A DNA stretch of 64,000 nt from the NCBI RefSeq assembly GCF_003265305.2, contig NZ_CP033459.1, forward strand, positions 2,604,001 to 2,668,000, read 5' to 3'. The notes below the pieces were generated by a model. That model saw only the letters and a program-made list of their open reading frames with translations, ran no database searches and was not told the DNA's origin. Of this stretch, positions 1 to 8,396 are shown in pieces. A program made the translations under genes and the position numbers. The stretch is from Pseudoprevotella muciniphila (GTDB taxonomy: Bacteria; Bacteroidota; Bacteroidia; Bacteroidales; Bacteroidaceae). How positions within the stretch are numbered: the stretch's first letter is position 1; each line of letters opens with the position of its first letter.

Positions 1-495
1 ATCCTTCTCAATCAGATGTTGCAAGGTGAAATAGGCAATCTTGCACAGTCGCTGAAAGCATCAGGTGCCAATGTACAGGCTTTTACGGATAATCTTGCAA
101 AAATCAATGTAAATAGTTCTGTGCAAGATGTTAATCGTATGCTGTCGGATTTGAACGTAGTTTCCGCCGACTTGAAGAATATATCAAGCAATGTAAGTGG
201 ATTTACAGGCGACCTTGGTGAACTTTCGAAGAATTTGCAGCACCTGCTTACTAATGTCAATACGCTTTCGTCTTCGCTCGACAATACCATCAACGACCTG
301 AACCGTCAACTCAATAGCAAGGATAACACAGCCGGCATGTTGCTCAACGACCGCCAGTTATATGATAATCTTAACGCAACAGCAAGCAGTCTTAACGCAA
401 CAGCCAAAAGTGCAGACAGCCTCCTGACAGACCTGAAGGCACATCCTAAACGCTATGTGCATTTTTCAGTGTTCGGTCGTAAGGACAAGAAATAG
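1..495 (+). CDS. MCE/MlaD family protein, C-terminal part (5' end outside window)
   Basis: The reading frame is open from the first base and ends at a TAA at 493-495, so only the last 164 residues are present. The visible part is rich in heptad-like patterns (repeated Asn, Leu and Ser spaced as in 'NLAKINVNSSVQDVN') and looks like the long helical or coiled-coil tail that follows the MCE domain in MlaD-type substrate-binding proteins of phospholipid ABC transporters in the cell envelope. The conserved MCE beta-domain itself is not in the window, so the assignment rests on the tail and on the common location of mla genes. The short basic end (FGRKDKK) is typical of the Bacteroidetes members. 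An unrelated coiled-coil envelope protein is a less likely alternative. Confidence 0.7.
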   Translation: MLLNQMLQGEIGNLAQSLKASGANVQAFTDNLAKINVNSSVQDVNRMLSDLNVVSADLKNISSNVSGFTGDLGELSKNLQHLLTNVNTLSSSLDNTINDLNRQLNSKDNTAGMLLNDRQLYDNLNATASSLNATAKSADSLLTDLKAHPKRYVHFSVFGRKDKK

Positions 496-540
496 CAACG
501 TTGACATATCTTAATGTAAACACTAACCTACCTAATTGCA

Positions 541-1875
541 ATGGGACTCTCAGGAGAACATCTATGGACATCCTGTCTTGAAATAGTGCGATCGCAGGTA
601 ACACAGAAAACCTACGACACTTGGATTGCACACCTAAAGTTCGTTTCGTATAACGATAACGACCTTACTGTTTCTGCACCCAATGAGTTTGTAAAGGAAT
701 TCATTGAAGAACATTGTATCGAGGCACTGAAGAAAGGCCTCTATGAAACTTTCGGCACTAATGTTCGGCTGCTTTACAGTATACCCAGAGATAACGCAGA
801 AACCACAAAAAAGGAACCGCAACAGCCGTACGGAACTGCAAAGGTGCCCAAATTGGACTCCAACCTAAGTTGGAATTATACTTTCGAGAATTTCGTGGAG
901 GGCACGAGCAACAGGTTGGCGCTCACTGTGGCGAAATCAATAGCCCGAAATCCGGATCAGGCAACTTTCAATCCGTTTTTTATTTACGGTCCAAGTGGAA
1001 TAGGAAAGACGCACCTCGCTAATGCCATAGGTATGAGTGTGTTGCAGCAACATCCATCAAAGCGGGTACTTTTCGTTCCGGTACACGTCTTTCAGGCGCA
1101 GTACACACAATCGGTCAAAAACAATAAGTTTAACGACTTTGTGGCATTCTATCAGACTATAGATGTTCTGATTATAGACGATGTGCAGGAACTTACTACT
1201 CCCAAGACACAGCAAGTGTTCTTTCACATATTCAATCATCTGCACCAGAACAAACGTTACATCGTCCTGACATGCGACCGTGCACCCTCTCAGCTCGAAG
1301 GTCTTGAGGAACGTATGCTGACACGCTTCAAGTGGGGAATGACGGCTGAGATAGAACGCCCCGACATACAACTGAGGAAGGATATCCTTATCAGCAAGAC
1401 ATACGTTGACGGACTGACCGTGAGCGAAGAAGTCATAGACTATATAGCACAGAATGTGAGCGACAGCGTTCGCGAATTGGAAGGAGTGGTCAATTCAATG
1501 ATGGCTTACAGCATTGCTTTGAATCGTGAAATCGATTGCGAATTGGCGGAACAAATCATTGCAAAAACGATAAAGAAGAACAAGAAAGACGTTACGCTTG
1601 AAAAAATCTGTAAGCAGGTCTGCGCTGAGTTCGGTGTCAAGATAAAGGATATCGCCTCAACGAGCAGGAAGAAAGAGATTGTAGGTGCCAGACAACTCGC
1701 TATGTATCTTTGCCGGCAGATGCTTTCCTTACCTTACTTGCAGATAGGCAAGGAAATCGGCAAACGTGACCATACAACTGTTATGCATTCATGCAAACAA
1801 GTCGAAAATCAACTTTCCATTGATGCTGATTATAGAAAATTAGTTGACAAAGTGCAACGCAAAATTAAAGGCTAA
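541..1875 (+). CDS. dnaA: Chromosomal replication initiator protein DnaA
   Basis: This 444-residue protein has the normal DnaA architecture: an N-terminal helical domain (residues 1-75), a short variable linker, an AAA+ domain with Walker A GPSGIGKTH (about 150-158) and Walker B VLIIDDVQ (about 208-215), and a C-terminal helix-turn-helix domain ending with the DnaA-box recognition signature RDHTTVMH (about 410-417). DnaA binds and melts the replication origin in its ATP form. Start ATG at 541 lies 45 bp after the preceding MlaD-like gene. I found no cluster of TTATCCACA-type boxes in the flanks, so the origin itself is probably not here, as is usual in Bacteroidetes. The stop codon lies within the transcription terminator. 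Confidence 0.97.
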   Translation: MGLSGEHLWTSCLEIVRSQVTQKTYDTWIAHLKFVSYNDNDLTVSAPNEFVKEFIEEHCIEALKKGLYETFGTNVRLLYSIPRDNAETTKKEPQQPYGTAKVPKLDSNLSWNYTFENFVEGTSNRLALTVAKSIARNPDQATFNPFFIYGPSGIGKTHLANAIGMSVLQQHPSKRVLFVPVHVFQAQYTQSVKNNKFNDFVAFYQTIDVLIIDDVQELTTPKTQQVFFHIFNHLHQNKRYIVLTCDRAPSQLEGLEERMLTRFKWGMTAEIERPDIQLRKDILISKTYVDGLTVSEEVIDYIAQNVSDSVRELEGVVNSMMAYSIALNREIDCELAEQIIAKTIKKNKKDVTLEKICKQVCAEFGVKIKDIASTSRKKEIVGARQLAMYLCRQMLSLPYLQIGKEIGKRDHTTVMHSCKQVENQLSIDADYRKLVDKVQRKIKG

Positions 1876-1896
1876 CTTCCGTTAGCCTTTTGTTTT
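1869..1896 (+). terminator. Intrinsic terminator of dnaA
   Basis: A perfect 7-bp stem GGCTAAC/GTTAGCC (1870-1876 and 1881-1887) with a TTCC loop is followed by TTTTGTTTT. The left arm contains the dnaA stop codon TAA, so the terminator overlaps the end of the gene. Confidence 0.85.
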
Positions 1897-1915
1897 GATG
1901 ATACTTATCCTAAAC

Positions 1916-2410
1916 CTATTTCTTTAAGGATTCCATTTCTTCTTTCGTTACCAAATAGGTCTTTTTTGAGGTGCTGTCGGGCGAAGAAGATTTAGCAGAG
2001 TCGGGAGTAACTTTCGCGTTTGGATTTGGCATATAACCTTCGGGCACTCTTTCTACATCTCCATCTAAAACATGTGATTTTTTTTCAACTTTTTCTGCTG
2101 GCATTTTCCCGCGAATGACGTCTTTTCCGAACATCCCATTTGGAGTAGATTTACATGAACTTAGTCCACCTGCTGCTACACCTAATGCCAAAGAAGTGGA
2201 AATGCCTATTACTGATACGGCTTTGCCTAATTTGCGACGTTTAATAAGTTGACTTTCAATGTATTTTGTTTCTGCTTCGCAGGCTGGACAGGTACCAGCA
2301 CAATCGCCTTTGTGAGTACAAACATTGGGTTCATACTCAATATCGTTAGCCACCGCAATCTGCTTGCGAATCGTTTTTAGTTTCTTACAGATGTGTTTGC
2401 CGTTGTTCAT
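1916..2410 (-). CDS. Cysteine-motif protein with internal lipobox-like segment, unknown function
   Basis: A 164-residue protein of unknown function. The first 60 residues are hydrophilic and carry Cys8, Cys31, Cys37, Cys41 and Cys44; the last three form CX3CX2C (CAGTCPAC), a spacing used for [4Fe-4S] clusters or zinc. A basic patch (KRRK, 57-60) is followed by a hydrophobic stretch (64-83) that ends in LSSC at Cys86, which reads like a lipoprotein signal sequence or a membrane anchor placed in the middle of the protein. The remainder is a Lys/Ser/Asp-rich tail. I recall similar small proteins across Bacteroidales but no assigned function. The next gene in the same direction upstream in coordinates is a radical SAM enzyme (67 bp away), so a substrate or partner relation is possible but not shown. 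Confidence 0.75.
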   Translation of the reverse strand: MNNGKHICKKLKTIRKQIAVANDIEYEPNVCTHKGDCAGTCPACEAETKYIESQLIKRRKLGKAVSVIGISTSLALGVAAGGLSSCKSTPNGMFGKDVIRGKMPAEKVEKKSHVLDGDVERVPEGYMPNPNAKVTPDSAKSSSPDSTSKKTYLVTKEEMESLKK

Positions 2411-2477
2411 GATATGTAGAGTTTATATAATTAGTATTGTTATAACTATTCTTTTGACTTTGTATTTTTAGAAAGGT

Positions 2478-3101
2478 TTATTCGGGTTGGGTAATATACA
2501 CAAATTCATCAAATTTTCTGAAGCCCATTTCTTGAAGCAAAGCCTTGCTTTTTGCTACGTCAGCAAGCGTGTTGAAGTCCTTGATGAGTGGTAGTCGGAT
2601 AACTACGCAATCAGCCATGTCTTCCTTCTGATTAAGTAGCCATCTCAGATTCTCAAGTACAATAGCATTATTGCGGCCTGTGTAGCGCTGGTATATGTCA
2701 GGGTTGGTGTCCTTAATGTCGATGAGGTAATAGTTGATGTAGGGTAGGAGGAGCTCTAAGCGTTTACGGTCATAGTTAAGCGCTGTTTCTACCGTGAAAA
2801 TCCATCCTTTCGGTGCTGCATCACAAATAGTCTTGATGAACTCTGCATGAAGATAGGGTTCACCACCGCCGAAGCACAGTCCTCCACCAGTAGCAAGGTA
2901 GTATATGTTGTCGGGCATGACGGCTTCAAGAACTTCATCTACTGTTAGCGTCTTCCAAATGCCGTCTGGATCAAAGCACTGCCGATTGAGGCAATATTTG
3001 CAACGCAGTGTGCAACCATGAAATGCAACCAATGAGGTCACACCTTCGCCGTCTATGCCTAAGCGGTGTCGTCCTATGCCTATTATCGGTGCTGATAACA
3101 T
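2478..3101 (-). CDS. Radical SAM activating-enzyme-like protein
   Basis: The 207-residue protein has the radical SAM cluster motif CX3CX2C (CTLRCKYC, Cys30, Cys34, Cys37) and the SAM-binding GGGEP motif (78-82), in the short fold used by pyruvate formate-lyase and anaerobic ribonucleotide reductase activases. It would bind one [4Fe-4S] cluster and cleave S-adenosylmethionine to start radical chemistry in the cytoplasm. No glycyl-radical enzyme gene is adjacent. The only close same-strand gene, 67 bp downstream, encodes the Cys-motif protein at 1916-2410. The substrate is therefore unknown; candidates are a distant glycyl-radical enzyme or the neighbouring small protein. The radical SAM assignment is secure, the target is not. 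Confidence 0.88.
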   Translation of the reverse strand: MLSAPIIGIGRHRLGIDGEGVTSLVAFHGCTLRCKYCLNRQCFDPDGIWKTLTVDEVLEAVMPDNIYYLATGGGLCFGGGEPYLHAEFIKTICDAAPKGWIFTVETALNYDRKRLELLLPYINYYLIDIKDTNPDIYQRYTGRNNAIVLENLRWLLNQKEDMADCVVIRLPLIKDFNTLADVAKSKALLQEMGFRKFDEFVYITQPE

Positions 3102-3214
3102 CAGATAAAGATTTTGTTTTCTTTTTGCAAATGTAATATTTTTATGACATAAGTCATGATGTAAACGTCTTTTTCTTTACCAATCGATAGCAAAGTCAGT
3201 TATTTATAATGAAA

Positions 3215-3249
3215 AAATCCCAAAATAGCATGGAGCCATTTCGGGATTT
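3215..3249 (-). terminator. Intrinsic terminator of the DUF349 gene
   Basis: Read on the minus strand, a long stem (AAATCCC at one side, GGGATTT at the other, extended by G-T pairs) with a 7-nt loop is followed by TTTTTTC. It lies 24 bp after the stop codon of the DUF349 gene. Confidence 0.8.
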
Positions 3250-3272
3250 GAGAATATTAACTTAGAACTTTT

Positions 3273-5468
3273 TTATTCTGCAGCCTCTTCTTTTGTTACC
3301 TCAGGTTCAGCGGCTACTTCTACTGTAGCCTCTTCTGCTGCTTCCGCTGTAGGTGCTTCGGACTCTTCTGGTGCCTCTGCTGCAGTTGCGGGTTCTTCTT
3401 TAGGTTTGCCGCCATTCTTAATCTGTTCTTTTACGGCTGCAATCTTTTCCTGAATAATCTTGAGATCTTCTTTCAGTCTTCCAATCTTACGCTGTATATC
3501 ATCTACAAGTGCGTTGCCGGTTTTCGACTTACTGCTGAAGAAAGAAAGGTTGGTCTCGTAGTTCTTGATTTCGTCTTCTTTGCTTTCGAGAGTTGCTTTC
3601 AGACGGCTGAGTTCACGCTCCAACTGGCTACCGCCTTTTTCTGCCATGCGGTTACGGAAATTTTCTACATTGCGTCTGCCTGCATTGATGTGGAACTCTG
3701 TGCGCAGACGGTCCAAAGCCTCGCGGTACTTCTTGTAGATGGCATCTTTCTTGCGGAAGGGAACATGTCCGATTTCTCCCCACTGTGCAGTGAGTTCATG
3801 AACTTTCTCTTGGGCATTTTCAGCGCCTTCAGCCAGAATCTTTTCCAATTCTGCAATGATGGCATTTTTCTTTTCGAGATTGGCATTCTCTTCTTCGCGC
3901 TGGTTGCCAAGTACGGCATTTTTTGCATTGAAGAAGGCATTGCATGCATCGTTAAACCGTTTCCATACAGCCTCTGAAACCTTGTGGGCAGTAGGACCGA
4001 TGGTCTTCCATTGCTTTTGCAACTCAATCATCTTGTTTGTCGTGGCAGTCCAATCAGTACTGTCCTTGAGTGCCTCAGCCTCTTCGCAAAGCTTGGTCTT
4101 TTCTGCAAGATTAGCAGCCCATGTCTCACGGAGTTGTTTGAAATATTCTGACTTCTTCTGGAAGAAATTGTCGCATGCAGTGCGGAACCGCTCGAAAATC
4201 TTGGCATTTACCTTCCTCGGTGTGAAACCTATGGTTTTCCATTCTGCCTGAAGGTCGAGCACTTCTTTGGTCTTCTTGTCCCAATCGCCGAATGTCTTGA
4301 GTTTTTCAAGATCCAAAGCCTCCATCTTTTCACAAAGCGCAGTCTTTTTTGCCAAATTCTCTTCTTCCTGAGCCTTGAGTGTTTCAAAATGCTCTTGGTG
4401 GCGCTTGTTCACTACTGTTGATGCAGCCTTGAAGCGTGTCCATACCTCTTCGCGGAGATCTTTTGCCACGGGACCGGTCTCGCGGAACTGCTGATGTAGT
4501 TGTTGCAGTTGGTGGAATGCTGAAACGGGGTCTTCCACATCAGCAAGACGTTCGGCTGCCTCACAAATGGCAGTCTTTATTTCAAGGTTCTTCTTGAAGT
4601 CGTAGTTGCGGAATTCGTAGTTCAGGCGAAGCAGGTCGTAGAATTTTTCCACCTCCATCTGATAGGATTTCCATATTTCTGTGGCCTTTCCTTCTGGCAC
4701 TTCGCCTATGGTTTTCCATTCTGCCTGAAGTTCCTTGAATTCTTTGTATGACTTGTCTGCCACGTCAGCATCCACCGTCATTTCCTTTACTCGGTCGATG
4801 ATTTCAAGTTTGCGTTTCAAGTTGGCTTCCTTTTCCTGTCCTACTTGTTCTGCTGCTTTTGCGCGCATTTCTTTCACGCGGTTCATCTCAGCCTTGAATT
4901 CCTCTTCCGTGGGGTCAACTGTGGGTGTGAATTCTTCTGCCACACCGCCTGCTTCTACGAATGCTTCGCGTGCAGCAAGCACTTCTGCATTGTGGATACG
5001 ATAGTACACCTGCTTCAACACTTCCAGGTGCTGGCGGTCTATCTGTTCCTCGTTGTCAGCAATAGCCTTAAGGCGTGCAATGACTTCTTCTTTTGTGGTA
5101 TATTCAGGCTCTGCCGGTAATTCCTCGGCAGGAGTCTCTTCTGTTGATGACTCTGCAAGACTGCTTTCTTCCACTTTGCTCTCTTTGGGAGCATCTTCTT
5201 TCGGTTCCTCTTCTGTTTCCTTTTCTGCCGGTGCTTCTTCAGTAGGCGTTTCCTCTGCAGGCATCTCTTCTGCCGGAACAGCCTCTGCCGTAGTCTTTTC
5301 TACAGGTGCTTCCTCGTCAGGAGTTTCAGACGCGGGAGTCTCTGCAGGTTGCGCTTCTTCTACTGATGCAACTGCGGCTTCTGTGGTTTCTTCTACAGTT
5401 TCTTCTTGTACAGTTCCTTGAATTTCTTCTTGAACTTCTTCGTTTGAGATAGGTCTTGTTTCGTCCAT
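3273..5468 (-). CDS. DUF349 repeat protein with acidic low-complexity ends
   Basis: The 731-residue protein is highly helical. Its centre has five DUF349-type repeats, recognised by LQAEWKTIG, LHQQFRETG, LQAEWKTIG, LQKQWKTIG and LTAQWGEIG, each followed by a helix with a W/IxRF pattern. The N-terminal 130 residues are built of Glu/Pro/Ala/Thr motifs such as EETPAEE, and the last 60 residues are again Ala/Glu/Pro-rich; neither is likely to fold. A coiled-coil stretch (about 615-680) sits between the repeats and the tail. There is no signal peptide, so it should be cytoplasmic. DUF349 proteins are poorly characterised; no enzymatic role can be assigned. It is transcribed alone, with its own terminator. 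Confidence 0.88.
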   Translation of the reverse strand: MDETRPISNEEVQEEIQGTVQEETVEETTEAAVASVEEAQPAETPASETPDEEAPVEKTTAEAVPAEEMPAEETPTEEAPAEKETEEEPKEDAPKESKVEESSLAESSTEETPAEELPAEPEYTTKEEVIARLKAIADNEEQIDRQHLEVLKQVYYRIHNAEVLAAREAFVEAGGVAEEFTPTVDPTEEEFKAEMNRVKEMRAKAAEQVGQEKEANLKRKLEIIDRVKEMTVDADVADKSYKEFKELQAEWKTIGEVPEGKATEIWKSYQMEVEKFYDLLRLNYEFRNYDFKKNLEIKTAICEAAERLADVEDPVSAFHQLQQLHQQFRETGPVAKDLREEVWTRFKAASTVVNKRHQEHFETLKAQEEENLAKKTALCEKMEALDLEKLKTFGDWDKKTKEVLDLQAEWKTIGFTPRKVNAKIFERFRTACDNFFQKKSEYFKQLRETWAANLAEKTKLCEEAEALKDSTDWTATTNKMIELQKQWKTIGPTAHKVSEAVWKRFNDACNAFFNAKNAVLGNQREEENANLEKKNAIIAELEKILAEGAENAQEKVHELTAQWGEIGHVPFRKKDAIYKKYREALDRLRTEFHINAGRRNVENFRNRMAEKGGSQLERELSRLKATLESKEDEIKNYETNLSFFSSKSKTGNALVDDIQRKIGRLKEDLKIIQEKIAAVKEQIKNGGKPKEEPATAAEAPEESEAPTAEAAEEATVEVAAEPEVTKEEAAE

Positions 5469-5618
5469 GATATTATTCGAATAATTTATGAGAGTACAAA
5501 ATAAAGCGATTTTTTCTTTGTGGCAAAACTTTTGTGCTTTTTTTTCAAGCCTAATTTTAGAACGCTCCTTAACTTTTCCTTATTGATTTTATTGTGCCAC
5601 GATATGTGTACTTGCAAA

Positions 5619-6548
5619 TCAAATCCATTCGCGTTGTTTGAAGAACCAGTAGAATAGTCCTGTTATGGCGATGGATCCAACCACTACGAGCGGGAATCCC
5701 CATACTTCGTGCTCCATGCCGTTGAGCAGGTTCATACCGAAGATGCTGGCTATGAGCGTAGGGAACATCAGGACGATGCTGATGGATGTCATCATTTTCA
5801 TGACACCTCCCATGTTGTTGTTGATGATGCTGGCATACGTCTCCATCGTGGAGTCGAGAATGTTGGAATAGATGTTTGCCGTTTCGCGAGCCTGGTTAAT
5901 CTCGATGTTTACGTCTTCGATAAGGTCGGCATCAAGTTCGTCAACCGGCAGTTTGAACTTTAGTTTGGCAAGCAATGTCTCGTTGCCGCGGATAGATGTA
6001 ACGAAGTAGGTCAGACTGTCCTGCAAGCGGGAAAGGCTGATAAGATCTTCATTGTCGATTACCCTGTCCTCAAGGTTCTGTTTTGCTTCTTCAATCAGGC
6101 TGTTGATTTGCTTCAGGCGTTTCAGGTACCATACGGCACTCGACAGGAAGAGACGGAAAACGAGGTCCACAGAGTCAGTGAAACCCAGATTGCGCTTCTG
6201 CTGGTATGCTACGAAGTCAATCATCATGTTCGTCTCGAAATTGCACACCGTGATGCAGATATCCTTTTTCAGAATGATGCCCAGTGGTATCGTGGTGTGG
6301 GGTGTGCGCGACTGCACCTCGCGCACGTAGGGTATGCGCAAGATGATGAGTTGCCAGCCTTCGTCGTAGTCGTAGCGGGCACGTTCATCCTTGTCTCGGA
6401 TGTCATCGAGAAAATAAGCCGGGATTTTCAGTTCCTCAACGAGGAATGCTTCGTCTTCTGTGGTGGGGCAAGTTACCTGTGTCCAGCAATTTGGACTCCA
6501 GTCTTCCATTATACGCAGTCCTTGGTTGTAGTTCCAGTAAGTTCGCAT
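5619..6548 (-). CDS. corA: CorA family divalent cation (Mg2+/Co2+) transporter
   Basis: The 309-residue protein has a large N-terminal cytoplasmic domain and two C-terminal transmembrane helices; the first ends with the diagnostic GMN motif in IFGMNLLNG, which forms the selectivity filter of the homopentameric channel. The final residues (FFKQREWI) are a normal basic cytoplasmic tail. It should import Mg2+ at the inner membrane. The gene stands alone, between the DUF349 gene (same strand, 150 bp gap) and a divergently transcribed gene. Length and motif are normal for the family. Confidence 0.93.
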   Translation of the reverse strand: MRTYWNYNQGLRIMEDWSPNCWTQVTCPTTEDEAFLVEELKIPAYFLDDIRDKDERARYDYDEGWQLIILRIPYVREVQSRTPHTTIPLGIILKKDICITVCNFETNMMIDFVAYQQKRNLGFTDSVDLVFRLFLSSAVWYLKRLKQINSLIEEAKQNLEDRVIDNEDLISLSRLQDSLTYFVTSIRGNETLLAKLKFKLPVDELDADLIEDVNIEINQARETANIYSNILDSTMETYASIINNNMGGVMKMMTSISIVLMFPTLIASIFGMNLLNGMEHEVWGFPLVVVGSIAITGLFYWFFKQREWI

Positions 6549-6732
6549 TGGGTTGTCCTCCTTTCGTTTTTATAGACATGGAGGCAACGGGCTGCGATGC
6601 TTCCAGTCCTATCTGTTAAAAGTTTCCGCGTGATAATCGTCCATTTGGGGATTAGAATTTGTTTACGGGCGCAAAATTAGGGAAAAAAACTGAAAAATAG
6701 TTAATTTTGCAAAAATAATCTTTTCACCAACC

Positions 6733-7779
6733 ATGAAGAAAACCGTCTTTTTGCTGTTGTTAACGCTTTTCAGCGGAATGATTGCCACAAATGCACAAAA
6801 ACCTTTGAAAAGACCTTTGCACTACGTCGATGCCGACAGTGTGTTCTATATGAGCAAGGATTTCACCAATTTCCGCCTCTTTCCGCTCTTTGTGGACAAA
6901 GATGCCGAGTTCAGGCGACCACAGGCAGACAAAAATCGTTTCAAGGCGCGGCAGAAGCGTTGGCAGGAAAAGATTTTGCCCACGGTAAACATCGTAGGCG
7001 GTGCAGGCGATGAAGTGGGCGAGGCGCAAGCGTTCGGTGCAGCGAGCGCCATCTTCGAAGCGGCAGACCTTTTCCTGCATACCGCCGATGCTCATTATAT
7101 GAATATCGTGGAGCGTGCATTGTACAATGCCGTTCCCGAAACGTTCTTCGGGCTTTCCACGGTAATCGACCGCAGAGTGGCGGCAACTGCCATGCTCGTG
7201 GCATCATGCTGCACATACGCCACAGATAAGCAAGGCATATATGTCAATCTGTATTCCAACAGTTATGCACACATAGCAACAAAGGACTTTGATGTCCGTA
7301 TCGACCAAGTCACGAACATGCCCTTCCTCGCGCAGGTGAAGTTCCGCTTCGGAGGTATAGACGCAAAAGGGCAGACACTCACCATGCGTTTCCGTATTCC
7401 TGAATGGGTAACCACGGATATGCCACTGTATGTCAACGGGCACGACACGCCTTACGAAATCATCAACGGCTATGCAGTAGTGAAGCGGACATGGAAAACG
7501 AACGATGAAGTCTATTTCATCCTTCCCATCGACCCGCATTTTGAAGAACACGGCGACAGCCTCATAATGCGCTCAGGTCCAATGCTCTATACCTTCGATA
7601 CGCTGCCCGCCGATGCCGTACCCGAAGAAATCGTCAGTTCTGAAGAGGACGAACAGTCCCAGATGTTCTTCTACGACGTGCGATTCTCAACGACGGCCGA
7701 GGAAAAAGTCTATACCGCCAAGCCCTATCTCTTGTCCACAGACAACAAAAGGCAACTTTGGGTGAGAAAAAAACACTAA
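6733..7779 (+). CDS. Truncated GH127 (DUF1680)-like secreted protein
   Basis: The 348-residue protein begins with a signal peptide (residues 1-21, cut after NAQ). Residues 85-185 resemble the end of the alpha-barrel of GH127 beta-L-arabinofuranosidases (VERALYNAV, then ASCC and IYVNLYSNSY), and 200-300 resemble the beta-sandwich that follows (FRIPEWV, LYVNGH, RSGPMLYTFD). Full GH127 enzymes have about 600 or more residues, so roughly the first half of the barrel is missing. The Cys-Cys pair that in GH127 belongs to the zinc/nucleophile site is retained in ASCC, but the normal CCPPN context is lost. Start codon, signal peptide and frame are intact, so this is a shortened paralogue rather than a plain pseudogene; catalysis is doubtful. 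A TAATTTTG -7-like box lies at 6702-6709. Confidence 0.6.
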   Translation: MKKTVFLLLLTLFSGMIATNAQKPLKRPLHYVDADSVFYMSKDFTNFRLFPLFVDKDAEFRRPQADKNRFKARQKRWQEKILPTVNIVGGAGDEVGEAQAFGAASAIFEAADLFLHTADAHYMNIVERALYNAVPETFFGLSTVIDRRVAATAMLVASCCTYATDKQGIYVNLYSNSYAHIATKDFDVRIDQVTNMPFLAQVKFRFGGIDAKGQTLTMRFRIPEWVTTDMPLYVNGHDTPYEIINGYAVVKRTWKTNDEVYFILPIDPHFEEHGDSLIMRSGPMLYTFDTLPADAVPEEIVSSEEDEQSQMFFYDVRFSTTAEEKVYTAKPYLLSTDNKRQLWVRKKH

Positions 7780-7784
7780 ATCTC

Positions 7785-7815
7785 TTTGCTCCTATCCATA
7801 AAAGAAGTATATTTG
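7785..7815 (+). promoter_or_regulatory. Bacteroidetes-type promoter of ogt
   Basis: TTTG (7785-7788), a 19-bp spacer and TATATTTG (7808-7815) match the Bacteroidetes sigma-ABfr consensus. The expected transcription start falls at about 7820-7822, on or next to the ATG at 7821, so the transcript could be leaderless. Confidence 0.6.
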
Positions 7816-7820
7816 TAGGC

Positions 7821-8372
7821 ATGAAGAAGGCTGTTGTCCATAATGCGGTTGTGTACAAGTCGCCGATAGGTGAAATGGTACTTTGTGCGCGTGGGCGTGC
7901 GCTTACCGGTGCGTGGTTTGTAGGACAGCAACATTTTGCAGAAGGTTTTAATGTCAAAATGGTAGAAAAACCTGCGCCAGTCTTGAAGAAAACTATGCAG
8001 TGGTTGGATAAGTATTTTCAAGGCGAAAACCCCGAAATAGATTTTCCCATTGAGTTTTATGGAACACCATTTCAGAAGAATGTGTGGCAACTCCTGCGCA
8101 TCATCCCGATGGGTGTAACGATTTCTTATTCAGAACTTGCCAAATGCCTGAAAGCGCTGACCGGAATAGGCGGCGGGTGCGCCAGGGCCATGGGTAGTGC
8201 GGTGGGCAGAAATCCCGTTTCCGTTATTGTGCCGTGTCATCGCGTTGTAGGAAAAAGAGGTAAACTGACAGGGTATGCCGGAGGACTTGAGCGAAAACTC
8301 TATCTCCTTGAGCATGAGAATGCCTGGAATTTCCTCCAGATGAAAAACATGTTTGAGCCCAAACCGGTTTGA
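7821..8372 (+). CDS. ogt: Methylated-DNA-[protein]-cysteine S-methyltransferase
   Basis: This 183-residue protein repairs O6-alkylguanine by moving the alkyl group to its own cysteine. The active-site motif PCHRV (138-142, Cys139) is preceded by GRNPVSVIV, and the DNA-binding helix region SYSELAK is at 103-109. An in-frame ATG 63 bp further upstream (7758) exists, but it lies inside the previous gene, adds residues foreign to the family, and would be upstream of the promoter; the start at 7821 gives the expected N-terminus (VYKSPIGEM). A short insertion with several Gly residues (TGIGGGC, 114-120) lies between the helix and the active site. It is followed by a weak hairpin and a convergent gene. 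Confidence 0.92.
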   Translation: MKKAVVHNAVVYKSPIGEMVLCARGRALTGAWFVGQQHFAEGFNVKMVEKPAPVLKKTMQWLDKYFQGENPEIDFPIEFYGTPFQKNVWQLLRIIPMGVTISYSELAKCLKALTGIGGGCARAMGSAVGRNPVSVIVPCHRVVGKRGKLTGYAGGLERKLYLLEHENAWNFLQMKNMFEPKPV

Positions 8373-8396
8373 ACGTAAAGGATCAAGTAAAGTAAG

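Noticed and set aside
496-540. Origin of replication next to dnaA
   Set aside because: No cluster of DnaA boxes was found on either side of the gene.
3690-5421. Antisense frames of 90-130 codons across the DUF349 gene
   Set aside because: They mirror the repeat-rich, Glu-biased coding sequence of the real gene and show no start or domain support.
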